Below are positions 1 to 5,361 of a DNA stretch of 7,560 bases, piece after piece. The DNA is from Comamonadaceae bacterium (GTDB taxonomy: Bacteria; Pseudomonadota; Gammaproteobacteria; Burkholderiales; Burkholderiaceae_C): NCBI GenBank assembly GCA_947452325.1, contig CANGCZ010000075.1, positions 1 to 7,560 on the forward strand, written 5' to 3'. Under the pieces are notes generated by a model, which did no database searches, was not told the origin of the DNA, and saw nothing but the letters and a program-made list of their open reading frames with translations. Positions within the stretch are counted from its first letter, which is position 1, and each line of letters opens with the position of its first letter. Position numbers and translations under genes: made by a program.

Positions 1-64
1 CAAATACGAGTTCTTCGGTGAGTTCAATCCAGCGACCGCCAAAGGTGTGGTCATCGCCGAATAA
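1..64 (+). CDS. C-terminal end of a probable cupredoxin-type periplasmic iron-transport protein (partial)
   Basis: An open frame enters from the left edge (first full codon at base 2) and stops at TAA 62-64, giving 20 residues that begin KYEFFGEFNP and end GVVIAE. A Tyr/Phe-rich FFGEF stretch close to the C-terminus is what I recall at the end of the small cupredoxin-domain proteins (FtrB-like) encoded beside FTR1 permeases. In that family the protein is periplasmic and is thought to handle the iron or electron step before uptake. The TAA lies 14 bases before the FTR1 start, so the two genes are very probably co-transcribed. Only the tail is visible, so the copper ligands cannot be checked. 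The family call rests on the short match and on the neighbour. Confidence 0.6.
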   Translation, partial: KYEFFGEFNPATAKGVVIAE

Positions 65-78
65 GTAAGGAGAACATC

Positions 79-909
79 ATGCTGGGTACCGGAATCATTG
101 TTTTCAGAGAAACCCTGGAAGCTGCCTTATTCATCGGCATCGTGGCAGCCTCAACCAAAGGGCTGGATAAGCGCACACGTTGGCTGAGCCTGGGTGTGGC
201 CATGGGAATCTGCGGTTCTTTGCTGATGGCATCCGCCATGGACAGCATCAGCAACTGGGCAGAAGGCTTTGGTACCGACTTGGTCACGTCATGCATTTTG
301 ATTCTTGCATTGGCTATGCTGGCATGGCATTGCATTTGGGTGTCTGCGCATGCCAAAGACATGGTCAAGGATGCTCGCTCTCTTGGCAGCAATGCCGCCA
401 GCGGCAACAGCAGTTTATGGGCACTCAGCGTCGCCGTCGGCTTGTCTGTGTTGCGCGAAGGCGCAGAAACCGTGTTGTTCGTAGGAGGACTGGTTTCGGG
501 CAGTTCAGAGTCTGCGGCGACCATCGCCTTCAGCGTGTCAGCGGGTCTGGCCAGCGGTGCCTTGGCCGGTTGGCTGGTGTATGCAGGGCTGGGCAAAGTC
601 AAACCCCAGCGACTGTTTGCCGTCACCAATGTATTGATACTGTTGCTTGCAGGTAATCTGGCCAGCCAATTGGCCAAGACCTTGAACCAGGCTGATGTTC
701 TTCCCTATTTGAGTGACAACGCATGGGATTTGTCTGAACTCTTGCCTAACGAATCAGCACCCGGCATGCTGTTGCACGGCATCATCGGATATGACGCCAA
801 CCCCATGCAGCTTCAGTTGCTGTTTTATGTAAGCACTGTGGTTTTGATTTATTTTGCTTCCCGGCTTGTTTTTCAACGGGTCAACCAACCGCAATTGAAG
901 CCGGTGTAA
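79..909 (+). CDS. FTR1-family high-affinity iron permease (FtrC/EfeU-like)
   Basis: This 276-residue polytopic inner-membrane protein belongs to the FTR1/EfeU iron permease family, which imports iron after a redox step at the outer face of the membrane. It carries the two family RExxE iron-binding motifs, RETLE at residues 10-14 and REGAE at 126-130, each inside a hydrophobic segment. About seven membrane segments can be picked out, near residues 4-26, 36-54, 69-89, 113-138, 146-170, 179-199 and 244-263. The family-like LLHGIIGYDA stretch (231-240) precedes the last helix. Length is normal. The ATG at 79 is supported by TAAGGAG at 66-72, 6 bases upstream. The cupredoxin tail upstream points to the FtrB-FtrC arrangement rather than EfeUOB, so ftrC would be a fair name, but the rest of the operon lies outside the window. 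No FtrD polyferredoxin follows. The gene ends 16 bases from the convergent CoA-transferase gene. Confidence 0.93.
   Translation: MLGTGIIVFRETLEAALFIGIVAASTKGLDKRTRWLSLGVAMGICGSLLMASAMDSISNWAEGFGTDLVTSCILILALAMLAWHCIWVSAHAKDMVKDARSLGSNAASGNSSLWALSVAVGLSVLREGAETVLFVGGLVSGSSESAATIAFSVSAGLASGALAGWLVYAGLGKVKPQRLFAVTNVLILLLAGNLASQLAKTLNQADVLPYLSDNAWDLSELLPNESAPGMLLHGIIGYDANPMQLQLLFYVSTVVLIYFASRLVFQRVNQPQLKPV
861..904. repeat. Inverted repeat at the 3' end of the permease gene
   Basis: CCGGCTT (861-867) and AAGCCGG (898-904) form a 7-bp perfect inverted repeat with a 30-base loop, inside the last codons of the permease gene and just before the convergent junction. No T-run follows on either strand in the direction of transcription; the only homopolymer nearby is the A-tract after the permease stop. 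It is not a standard intrinsic terminator. It might slow polymerase or protect an mRNA 3' end where the two transcripts meet, or it might be chance. Confidence 0.3.
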
Positions 910-925
910 AAAACACAAGCAACAC

Positions 926-2269
926 CTATGACTGAAAGCTCACGCCCCGGGGAATCAAACGGTGCTCATAGGCCTGGCGCGTGAGCTCTTCTCGGTAATC
1001 CGGGTGCGCAATGGAGATCAAAGCCAATGCGCGTTCAGGCACAGACTTTCCTTTGAGATTGACGATGCCATATTCGGTGACCACGTACATCATGTCGGTA
1101 CGCGGCGTGGTCACCATGTTGCCGGGTGTCAATGACAAAGCGATGCGGCTTTTGCGCTCGCCCCGTTTGTCAAAGGTAGACGACAAGCACATGAATGACT
1201 TGCCTCCTTCGGAGGCATAAGCCCCACGAACAAATTGCAACTGACCGCCGGTACCGCTGATGTGACGAAAACCGTCTGACTCGGAAGCCGCCTGCCCCTG
1301 CAAATCCATTTGCGTGGTGTTGTTGATGGCAACCACGCGGTGGTTTCGCATGATTTCATGTGGCAAATTGGTGTCAGCCACGGGCAGACAAGCCATGTCA
1401 GGGTTGCGGTGCAAGCTGTCGTAATACGCCTGTGAACCTAAGCCGAATGAAAACGCCATCTTGCCGGTGTGGAGTTGCTTGCGGGCATTGGTGATTTTTC
1501 CGGCATGGTAGAGCGCCATCATGCCCTCGGTCAGCATTTCAGAATGCACGCCCAAATCTTTGGCGTTGCTGTGCAGCAATTGTTCGCACACAGCATTGGG
1601 CATACCACCAATGCCTATTTGCAAACAAGAACCGTCTTCAATTTCAGCGGCTATCAATTTGCCCACAGCAATGTCCACCTCAGAGGCCGGAGGATTCGGC
1701 AGCACAGGCGCGGGTTGGTTGTCGCCTTCGATGATGAAATCGACTTCGCTGATGTGCACGCCATTTTTTACACCAAACACATAGGGCAAGCCGTCGGTGA
1801 TTTCCACCATGACCACCCGGGCACGTTCGATGATGTCGCGGTGCCATAAATTGGCGGCGCTGAAGTTAAAAAAACCGTTCTCATCCATTCGGCAGGTCTT
1901 GAGCACAACGATGTCTACCGGTGGAATGAAGCGCCGGTAGTAGTCGGGAATTTCACCAAGGTTGACCGGCAGGTAATGCACTCGTCCGGCGTCGTGCATT
2001 TTGCGGTCGTAGCCTGAAAAATGCATGCTGAACAAATGAAAGTGCTTGCCCTGAGGGTCCTGGTCCAACACCGCACGCGGGCGCATGGTGATGCAGGAGC
2101 GAAACTTCACATCATGCAATTCTTCTTTTCGCTCGGCGAGTGCGCGGTCAAACACATCGGGTTGACACAAGGTGGCACCGTAATCGATCCACATGCCGGA
2201 CCTGACCATGGACGCGGCTTGCTCGGCTGAAATGGTTTGGGCAGCTTGCAAGGCTTGGCGCGTAGACAT
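926..2269 (-). CDS. Acetyl-CoA hydrolase/transferase-family CoA-transferase (Cat2/4-hydroxybutyrate CoA-transferase type)
   Basis: This 447-residue cytoplasmic protein belongs to the two-domain acetyl-CoA hydrolase/transferase family, which moves CoA between an acyl-CoA and a free carboxylic acid through a glutamyl-CoA thioester. Visible signatures are the QIGIGGMPNAV loop (217-227), HSEM with the likely catalytic glutamate E244, the glycine-rich SGTGGQLQFVRGA loop (338-350) and the VTEYGIVNLKGKS segment (397-409). The length fits the Cat2/AbfT/butyryl-CoA:acetate group (about 430-450 residues) better than the roughly 500-residue Cat1/AarC succinyl-CoA:acetate group. It lies 33 bases downstream of lpdA on the same strand, so it may be read from the 2-oxoglutarate dehydrogenase operon. 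Its ATG lacks a clear Shine-Dalgarno sequence; the leader is AT-rich. Substrate is unknown: acetate, succinate, butyrate, propionate and 4-hydroxybutyrate derivatives are all possible. Confidence 0.9.
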   Translation of the reverse strand: MSTRQALQAAQTISAEQAASMVRSGMWIDYGATLCQPDVFDRALAERKEELHDVKFRSCITMRPRAVLDQDPQGKHFHLFSMHFSGYDRKMHDAGRVHYLPVNLGEIPDYYRRFIPPVDIVVLKTCRMDENGFFNFSAANLWHRDIIERARVVMVEITDGLPYVFGVKNGVHISEVDFIIEGDNQPAPVLPNPPASEVDIAVGKLIAAEIEDGSCLQIGIGGMPNAVCEQLLHSNAKDLGVHSEMLTEGMMALYHAGKITNARKQLHTGKMAFSFGLGSQAYYDSLHRNPDMACLPVADTNLPHEIMRNHRVVAINNTTQMDLQGQAASESDGFRHISGTGGQLQFVRGAYASEGGKSFMCLSSTFDKRGERKSRIALSLTPGNMVTTPRTDMMYVVTEYGIVNLKGKSVPERALALISIAHPDYREELTRQAYEHRLIPRGVSFQS

Positions 2270-2281
2270 AAAAATGAATTC

Positions 2282-2304
2282 AAGCTAAATGGATATTTAA
2301 GCTT
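2282..2304 (-). repeat. AT-rich palindrome between lpdA and the CoA-transferase gene
   Basis: AAGCT-AAAT (2282-2290) and ATTT-A-AGCTT (2295-2304) form a 9-bp inverted repeat around a GGAT loop, with one bulged base. It overlaps the lpdA stop codon and ends 12 bases before the CoA-transferase start. As RNA it is a weak AU-rich hairpin. As DNA it could be an operator, because it lies over and just downstream of a possible -10 position. No U-run follows immediately, so I do not call it a terminator. Confidence 0.4.
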
Positions 2305-2328
2305 AAAAATTTAATGTTCTTTTGTCAA
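2300..2328 (-). promoter_or_regulatory. Possible weak internal promoter for the CoA-transferase gene
   Basis: On the minus strand a perfect TTGACA -35 box (2328-2323, inside the last lpdA codons) is followed after 17 bases by TAAGCT (2305-2300), which matches only three of six bases of the TATAAT consensus. The spacing is ideal and the surroundings are AT-rich, but the TTGACA also simply encodes part of the conserved Val-Asp-Lys of LpdA, so it may be coincidental. Confidence 0.22.
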
Positions 2329-3730
2329 CCGCCAATGCGGCCTCTTTGGTCGATTCGCTGAGCGAGGGATGCGCATGGCAAATACGCGCAATGTCCTCGG
2401 CGCTGGCTTTGAATGCCATGGCCACGGTGGCTTCAGAAATCAATTCACTGGCTTGCGGTCCGATGATGTGCACGCCCAAAATTTCATCTGTCTTCGCATC
2501 CGCCAGCATCTTGACCATGCCGGTGGTGTCGCCCAAAGCGCGCGCCCGGCCATTGGCCAGGAATGGGAACGTGCCTGATTTGTAGGCCACGCCATCGGCC
2601 TTGAGTTGTTGTTCAGTGCGTCCGACCCAGGCGATTTCAGGGCTGGTGTAAATGACCCAAGGCACCAGATTGAAATCCACATGACCGTGTTGACCGGCGA
2701 TGCGCTCAGCCACTGCCACGCCCTCTTCTTCCGCCTTGTGCGCGAGCATGGGGCCGCGCACCACGTCGCCTACCGCCCAGACGCCGGGCAAAGCGGTTTT
2801 GCAATCGGCGTCCACGACTATCGCGCCGCGCTCGTCGAGTTGCAAGCCCACCGCTTCGACATTCAAACCTGTGGTGTTGGGCACCCTGCCAATGCTGACG
2901 ATCAACTTGTCAACGTCCAAAGTTTGCGCTTCGCCTTTGGCATTGGTGTAGCTGACACTGACACCTTTTTTGCTGTTCTTGATATCGCCGACTTTCACGC
3001 CGAGTTGGATATTCAAACCTTGTTTGTCGAAAATCTTTTTGGCTTCTTTGGCGATTTGTTCGTCTACCGCGCCTAGGAAAGTGGGCAAGCCTTCCAAAAT
3101 GGTGACCTCTGCGCCCAGTCGTCGCCAGACCGAGCCCATTTCCAAACCGATGACACCTGAGCCAATGAGCGCGAGTTTTTTCGGCACTGCGCCTATGCGC
3201 AAAGCACCGTCGTTTGACAACACATTGACTTCGTCAAACGCCACACCGGACAATGCACGTGCGCTGGAACCGGTAGCAACAATGATTTGTTTAGCTGTCA
3301 ACGACTCTTGTGCTTTTCCGGATACTTTGATTTCATAACCGGCTTCAGACTTGCTGGCGAAACTGCCGCGTCCGTGAAAAAACGTGACCTTGTTTTTCTT
3401 GAACAAATACAAAATGCCGTCGTTGTTTTGCTTGACCACCGTGTCTTTGCGGGCGAGCATTTTGGCCACGTCCATTTTCACGTTGGTGGCGCTGATGCCG
3501 TGCTCGGCGAAATGGTGGTTCGCCTGCTCGAAGTGTTCGGACGATTGCAACAAGGCTTTGGAGGGAATACAGCCTACATTGGTGCAAGTGCCGCCAGGGG
3601 CCGGGCCGCCTGACGCGTTTTGCCACTCGTCGATACAGGCGACGTTCATGCCGAGTTGGGCTGCGCGAATCGCAGCGATATAGCCGCCGGGACCGGCGCC
3701 GATGACGATGACATCAAATGTTTTGCTCAT
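2303..3730 (-). CDS. lpdA: Dihydrolipoamide dehydrogenase, E3 of the 2-oxoglutarate dehydrogenase complex
   Basis: This 475-residue flavoprotein (also named odhL) reoxidises dihydrolipoamide on E2 and passes electrons through FAD to NAD+. In order it shows the N-terminal FAD-binding GAGPGG (11-16), the redox-active disulfide in GGTCTNVGCIPSK (C49 and C54), the NAD-binding GSGVIGLEMGS (190-200), the second FAD contact AVGD (319-322), and the C-terminal dimerisation domain with the active-site CHAHPSLSE (H454 and E459). Length is full. The loop before the disulfide (EWQNASGGPAPGG) is slightly longer than in E. coli, which I recall as typical of betaproteobacterial enzymes. The ATG has only a weak AGAG upstream. 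It lies 37 bases after the DUF2283 stop. E3 is often shared with pyruvate dehydrogenase and glycine cleavage, but its place after odhAB assigns it mainly to 2-oxoglutarate dehydrogenase. Confidence 0.97.
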   Translation of the reverse strand: MSKTFDVIVIGAGPGGYIAAIRAAQLGMNVACIDEWQNASGGPAPGGTCTNVGCIPSKALLQSSEHFEQANHHFAEHGISATNVKMDVAKMLARKDTVVKQNNDGILYLFKKNKVTFFHGRGSFASKSEAGYEIKVSGKAQESLTAKQIIVATGSSARALSGVAFDEVNVLSNDGALRIGAVPKKLALIGSGVIGLEMGSVWRRLGAEVTILEGLPTFLGAVDEQIAKEAKKIFDKQGLNIQLGVKVGDIKNSKKGVSVSYTNAKGEAQTLDVDKLIVSIGRVPNTTGLNVEAVGLQLDERGAIVVDADCKTALPGVWAVGDVVRGPMLAHKAEEEGVAVAERIAGQHGHVDFNLVPWVIYTSPEIAWVGRTEQQLKADGVAYKSGTFPFLANGRARALGDTTGMVKMLADAKTDEILGVHIIGPQASELISEATVAMAFKASAEDIARICHAHPSLSESTKEAALAVDKRTLNF

Positions 3731-3767
3731 AGGGTACTCTGATGGGAAAAGTGGTGTGGCAAATCAA

Positions 3768-3965
3768 CTAGGCTGAGATTTGCTCAAAAGAAAAGGTGGG
3801 GATATCTGCACGTTCGCGCGCATGCTCCATCGTGATGGCACAGACCTGACCTTTGTCATCTAAATCGAGCAAGGTGTTTTCATCCAGATCTTTGGTTTCT
3901 GAAATAGGACCTTGCTTGAATTCAATGTACAAAGTGTCAGTGTCTTGGAAATATTTGATCTTCAC
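3768..3965 (-). CDS. Small DUF2283-family (YuzE-like) protein of unknown function
   Basis: This 65-residue protein begins MKIKYFQDTDTLYIEF, which matches the start of the DUF2283 family (a beta strand, then a D-x-L-Y-I-x-F strand), followed by DENTLLDLDDKGQVCAITMEHA in place of the usual 'ID.dg.vvgIEIl.a' segment. No biochemical role is established for the family; many members lie beside small toxin-like DUF4258 genes. No signal peptide or membrane segment is visible. The start is GTG at 3965, chosen because GAGGA lies 8 bases upstream and the family's N-terminus begins there. It sits between odhB and lpdA, downstream of a terminator-like hairpin. By hand count its GC is about 43%, against 52% and 63% in two neighbouring 60-base samples, which suggests later arrival. 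A role in the dehydrogenase complex is not implied by the sequence. Confidence 0.85.
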   Translation of the reverse strand: MKIKYFQDTDTLYIEFKQGPISETKDLDENTLLDLDDKGQVCAITMEHARERADIPTFSFEQISA

Positions 3966-3999
3966 AATTTGAATCCTCGATCAAAAAAAACATTGTGAA
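3961..3999 (-). promoter_or_regulatory. Possible hairpin over the DUF2283 start codon, competing with the upstream terminator
   Basis: On the minus-strand transcript UUCACAA (3999-3993) can pair perfectly with UUGUGAA (3967-3961), a 7-bp stem with a 25-base loop. The stem contains the GUG start and the loop contains the GAGGA ribosome binding site. UUCACAA is also part of the descending arm of the terminator hairpin at 3983-4037, so the two folds exclude each other. The stem is AU-rich and would be weak; a regulatory role is inference only. Confidence 0.3.
3974..3978 (-). promoter_or_regulatory. Ribosome binding site of the DUF2283 gene
   Basis: GAGGA on the minus strand lies 8 bases before the GTG at 3965 and decides that start. 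It falls in the loop of a possible hairpin (3961-3999) whose stem covers the GTG, so access to it could be structure-dependent. Confidence 0.6.
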
Positions 4000-4037
4000 T
4001 AGTTTCGCCGTCGTCCAGCAAAACCACCCTAACAATG
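3983..4037 (-). terminator. Probable intrinsic terminator after odhB
   Basis: On the minus strand, 4 bases after the odhB stop, CAUUGU (4037-4032) pairs with ACAAUG (3996-3991). After a two-base bulge GGGUG pairs with UAUUC (three G-U pairs), and then GUUUUGC pairs with GCGAAAC (one G-U pair) around a 9-base loop UGGACGACG. That makes 18 pairs in one nearly continuous stem, followed at once by eight U residues (3990-3983). This is the layout of a rho-independent terminator for the odhAB transcript. The stem has four wobble pairs and an AU-rich base, so termination may be partial. That would let some transcripts continue into DUF2283 and lpdA. There is no T-run on the other strand, so it works in one direction. 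Confidence 0.62.
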
Positions 4038-4041
4038 TAGA

Positions 4042-5301
4042 TCAGATGTCAAACAGCAAACGCGCCGGATCTTCCAGTGCCTCTTTCATGGCAACCAGGC
4101 CCAATACAGCCTCGCGTCCGTCAATGATGCGGTGGTCGTAAGACATGGCGAAATAGTTCATGGGGCGAACCACCACTTGACCGTTTTCCACCACAGCGCG
4201 GTCCTTGGTGGCATGCACACCCAAAATGGCCGACTGCGGCGGGTTGATGATGGGAGTGGACAGCATAGAGCCGAACACGCCGCCATTGCTGATGGAGAAC
4301 GTACCACCGGTCATCTCTTCAATGCCGAGTTTGCCGTCTCGCGCTTTAGCCCCGTATTCGGCGATCTTCTTTTCGATCTCGGCAAAACTCATTTGGTCGG
4401 CGTTACGCAAAATCGGCACCACCAAGCCACGCGGTGAACCGACTGCAATACCGATGTCAAAGTAACCGTGGTAAACAATGTCGTTGCCGTCCACAGACGC
4501 ATTGAGCACGGGATATTTCTTCAAGGCATGCACCGCGGCTTTGACAAAAAAGCTCATAAAGCCGATCTTCACGCCGTGTTCTTTTTCAAACTTCTCCTGA
4601 AAACGCTTGCGCATTTCCATCACCGGCGCCATGTTGATTTCGTTGAACGTGGTGAGAATGGCGTTGGTGGATTGAGATTGCAACAAGCGTTCGGCCACGC
4701 GGGCACGCAAGCGGCTCATGGGCACGCGTTGCTCGGGGCGCTCGCCCAAATTGACCGAGGGACCATCGACTTGCGGCAACACCTTGGTAGGCACACCGGT
4801 TGGTATAGCTGCAGGCGCAGGCTTGACACCGGCAGCCACTGCACCGATCACATCGCCTTTGGTGACGCGACCGTCTTTGCCAGTGCCAGTGACTGACCCG
4901 GCCGCGAGTTGGTTGTCGGCCATCAGTTTGGCAGCAGCCGGCATGAGCACATCAGACTTGGATGAAAAAGATGCCGCAGGCGCAGCGACAGTGGGTGCCG
5001 CAGTCACAGGTGCCGCAGGCTTTGCAGCGGCAGCCGCAGGTGCGGCAGCAGATGCGCTGGCAGCCGTGTCAATGCGCGCGATCAATTGGTCGGCCATCAC
5101 GGTGCTGCCATCGGCGCACAGGATTTCCACCAGCACCCCGGCAGACGGCGCAGGGACTTCCAGCACCACTTTGTCGGTTTCGACATCGATGAGAATTTCG
5201 TCAGCGCTGACGGCTTCACCGACTTTCTTTTTCCATTGCAACAAGGTGGCTTCGGCCACCGATTCGGATAACTGAGGGACTTTGACTTCGACGATAGACA
5301 T
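4042..5301 (-). CDS. odhB: Dihydrolipoamide succinyltransferase, E2 of the 2-oxoglutarate dehydrogenase complex
   Basis: This 419-residue protein (also sucB) forms the core of the complex and transfers the succinyl group from lipoamide to CoA. In order it has one lipoyl domain (about residues 2-77) with the lipoylated lysine in ETDKVVLEV (K44), an Ala/Pro-rich flexible linker (about 79-112), the peripheral-subunit-binding domain (about 117-155, MPAAAKLMADN to GRVTKGDVIG), a second linker, and the catalytic domain (about 188-419) with the active-site YDHRIIDGR (H390 and D394) near the C-terminus. A single lipoyl domain and this length are normal for E2o and too short for a multi-lipoyl E2p. 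I start it at ATG 5301 because MSIVEVKVPQLSES is the usual N-terminus and CAGGA lies 7 bases upstream; an in-frame ATG at 5343 would add 14 unconserved residues. It lies 60 bases after the odhA stop. Confidence 0.96.
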   Translation of the reverse strand: MSIVEVKVPQLSESVAEATLLQWKKKVGEAVSADEILIDVETDKVVLEVPAPSAGVLVEILCADGSTVMADQLIARIDTAASASAAAPAAAAAKPAAPVTAAPTVAAPAASFSSKSDVLMPAAAKLMADNQLAAGSVTGTGKDGRVTKGDVIGAVAAGVKPAPAAIPTGVPTKVLPQVDGPSVNLGERPEQRVPMSRLRARVAERLLQSQSTNAILTTFNEINMAPVMEMRKRFQEKFEKEHGVKIGFMSFFVKAAVHALKKYPVLNASVDGNDIVYHGYFDIGIAVGSPRGLVVPILRNADQMSFAEIEKKIAEYGAKARDGKLGIEEMTGGTFSISNGGVFGSMLSTPIINPPQSAILGVHATKDRAVVENGQVVVRPMNYFAMSYDHRIIDGREAVLGLVAMKEALEDPARLLFDI

Positions 5302-5308
5302 GTTGTAT

Positions 5309-5313
5309 TCCTG
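5309..5313 (-). promoter_or_regulatory. Ribosome binding site deciding the odhB start
   Basis: CAGGA on the minus strand is 7 bases before ATG 5301. It supports the shorter, 419-residue E2 over the in-frame ATG at 5343. Confidence 0.65.
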
Positions 5314-5330
5314 AATGTTTGAAGGGCTGA

Positions 5331-5358
5331 GCTCTGCGCGCACACGCGCTGCAAGAGC
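5331..5358 (-). repeat. GC-rich hairpin in the odhA-odhB intergenic region
   Basis: On the minus-strand transcript GCUCU (5358-5354) pairs with AGAGC (5335-5331), and after a 4-base bulge (UGCA) GCGCG pairs with CGCGC around a UGUG loop, giving 10 pairs. It starts 3 bases after the odhA stop and ends 17 bases before the odhB ribosome binding site. No U-run follows, so it is not a terminator; a role in mRNA processing or stability, or in tuning E1:E2 ratio, is possible but unproven. Confidence 0.45.
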
Positions 5359-5361
5359 GGC

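Noticed and set aside
51..677. A 208-residue minus-strand open frame opposite the iron permease gene.
   Set aside because: The plus-strand frame has two RExxE motifs, membrane helices and a good ribosome binding site; the antisense frame is low-complexity Ser/Ala/Pro-rich with no family features.
910..925. A bidirectional terminator expected in the convergent gap after the permease.
   Set aside because: The gap is only 16 bases, A/C-rich, with no hairpin; the nearby inverted repeat at 861-904 has no T-run after it on either strand.
4960..5060. Repeated TGCCGCAGG-like units that could be taken for a tandem repeat element.
   Set aside because: They encode the Ala/Pro-rich flexible linker of E2, where such codon repetition is normal.
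4718..5275. A 185-residue Ala/Thr/Ser-rich plus-strand open frame opposite odhB.
   Set aside because: It is antisense to the lipoyl domain and Ala/Pro linker of E2; its composition mirrors the codons of the real gene, and no ribosome binding site or family resemblance was seen.
5302..5343. A longer odhB frame starting at ATG 5343, adding 14 residues.
   Set aside because: The added residues (MRAELSPSNIQEYN) do not resemble E2 N-termini, the ATG at 5301 gives the family's usual MSIVEVKVPQ start, and CAGGA is correctly spaced before 5301.
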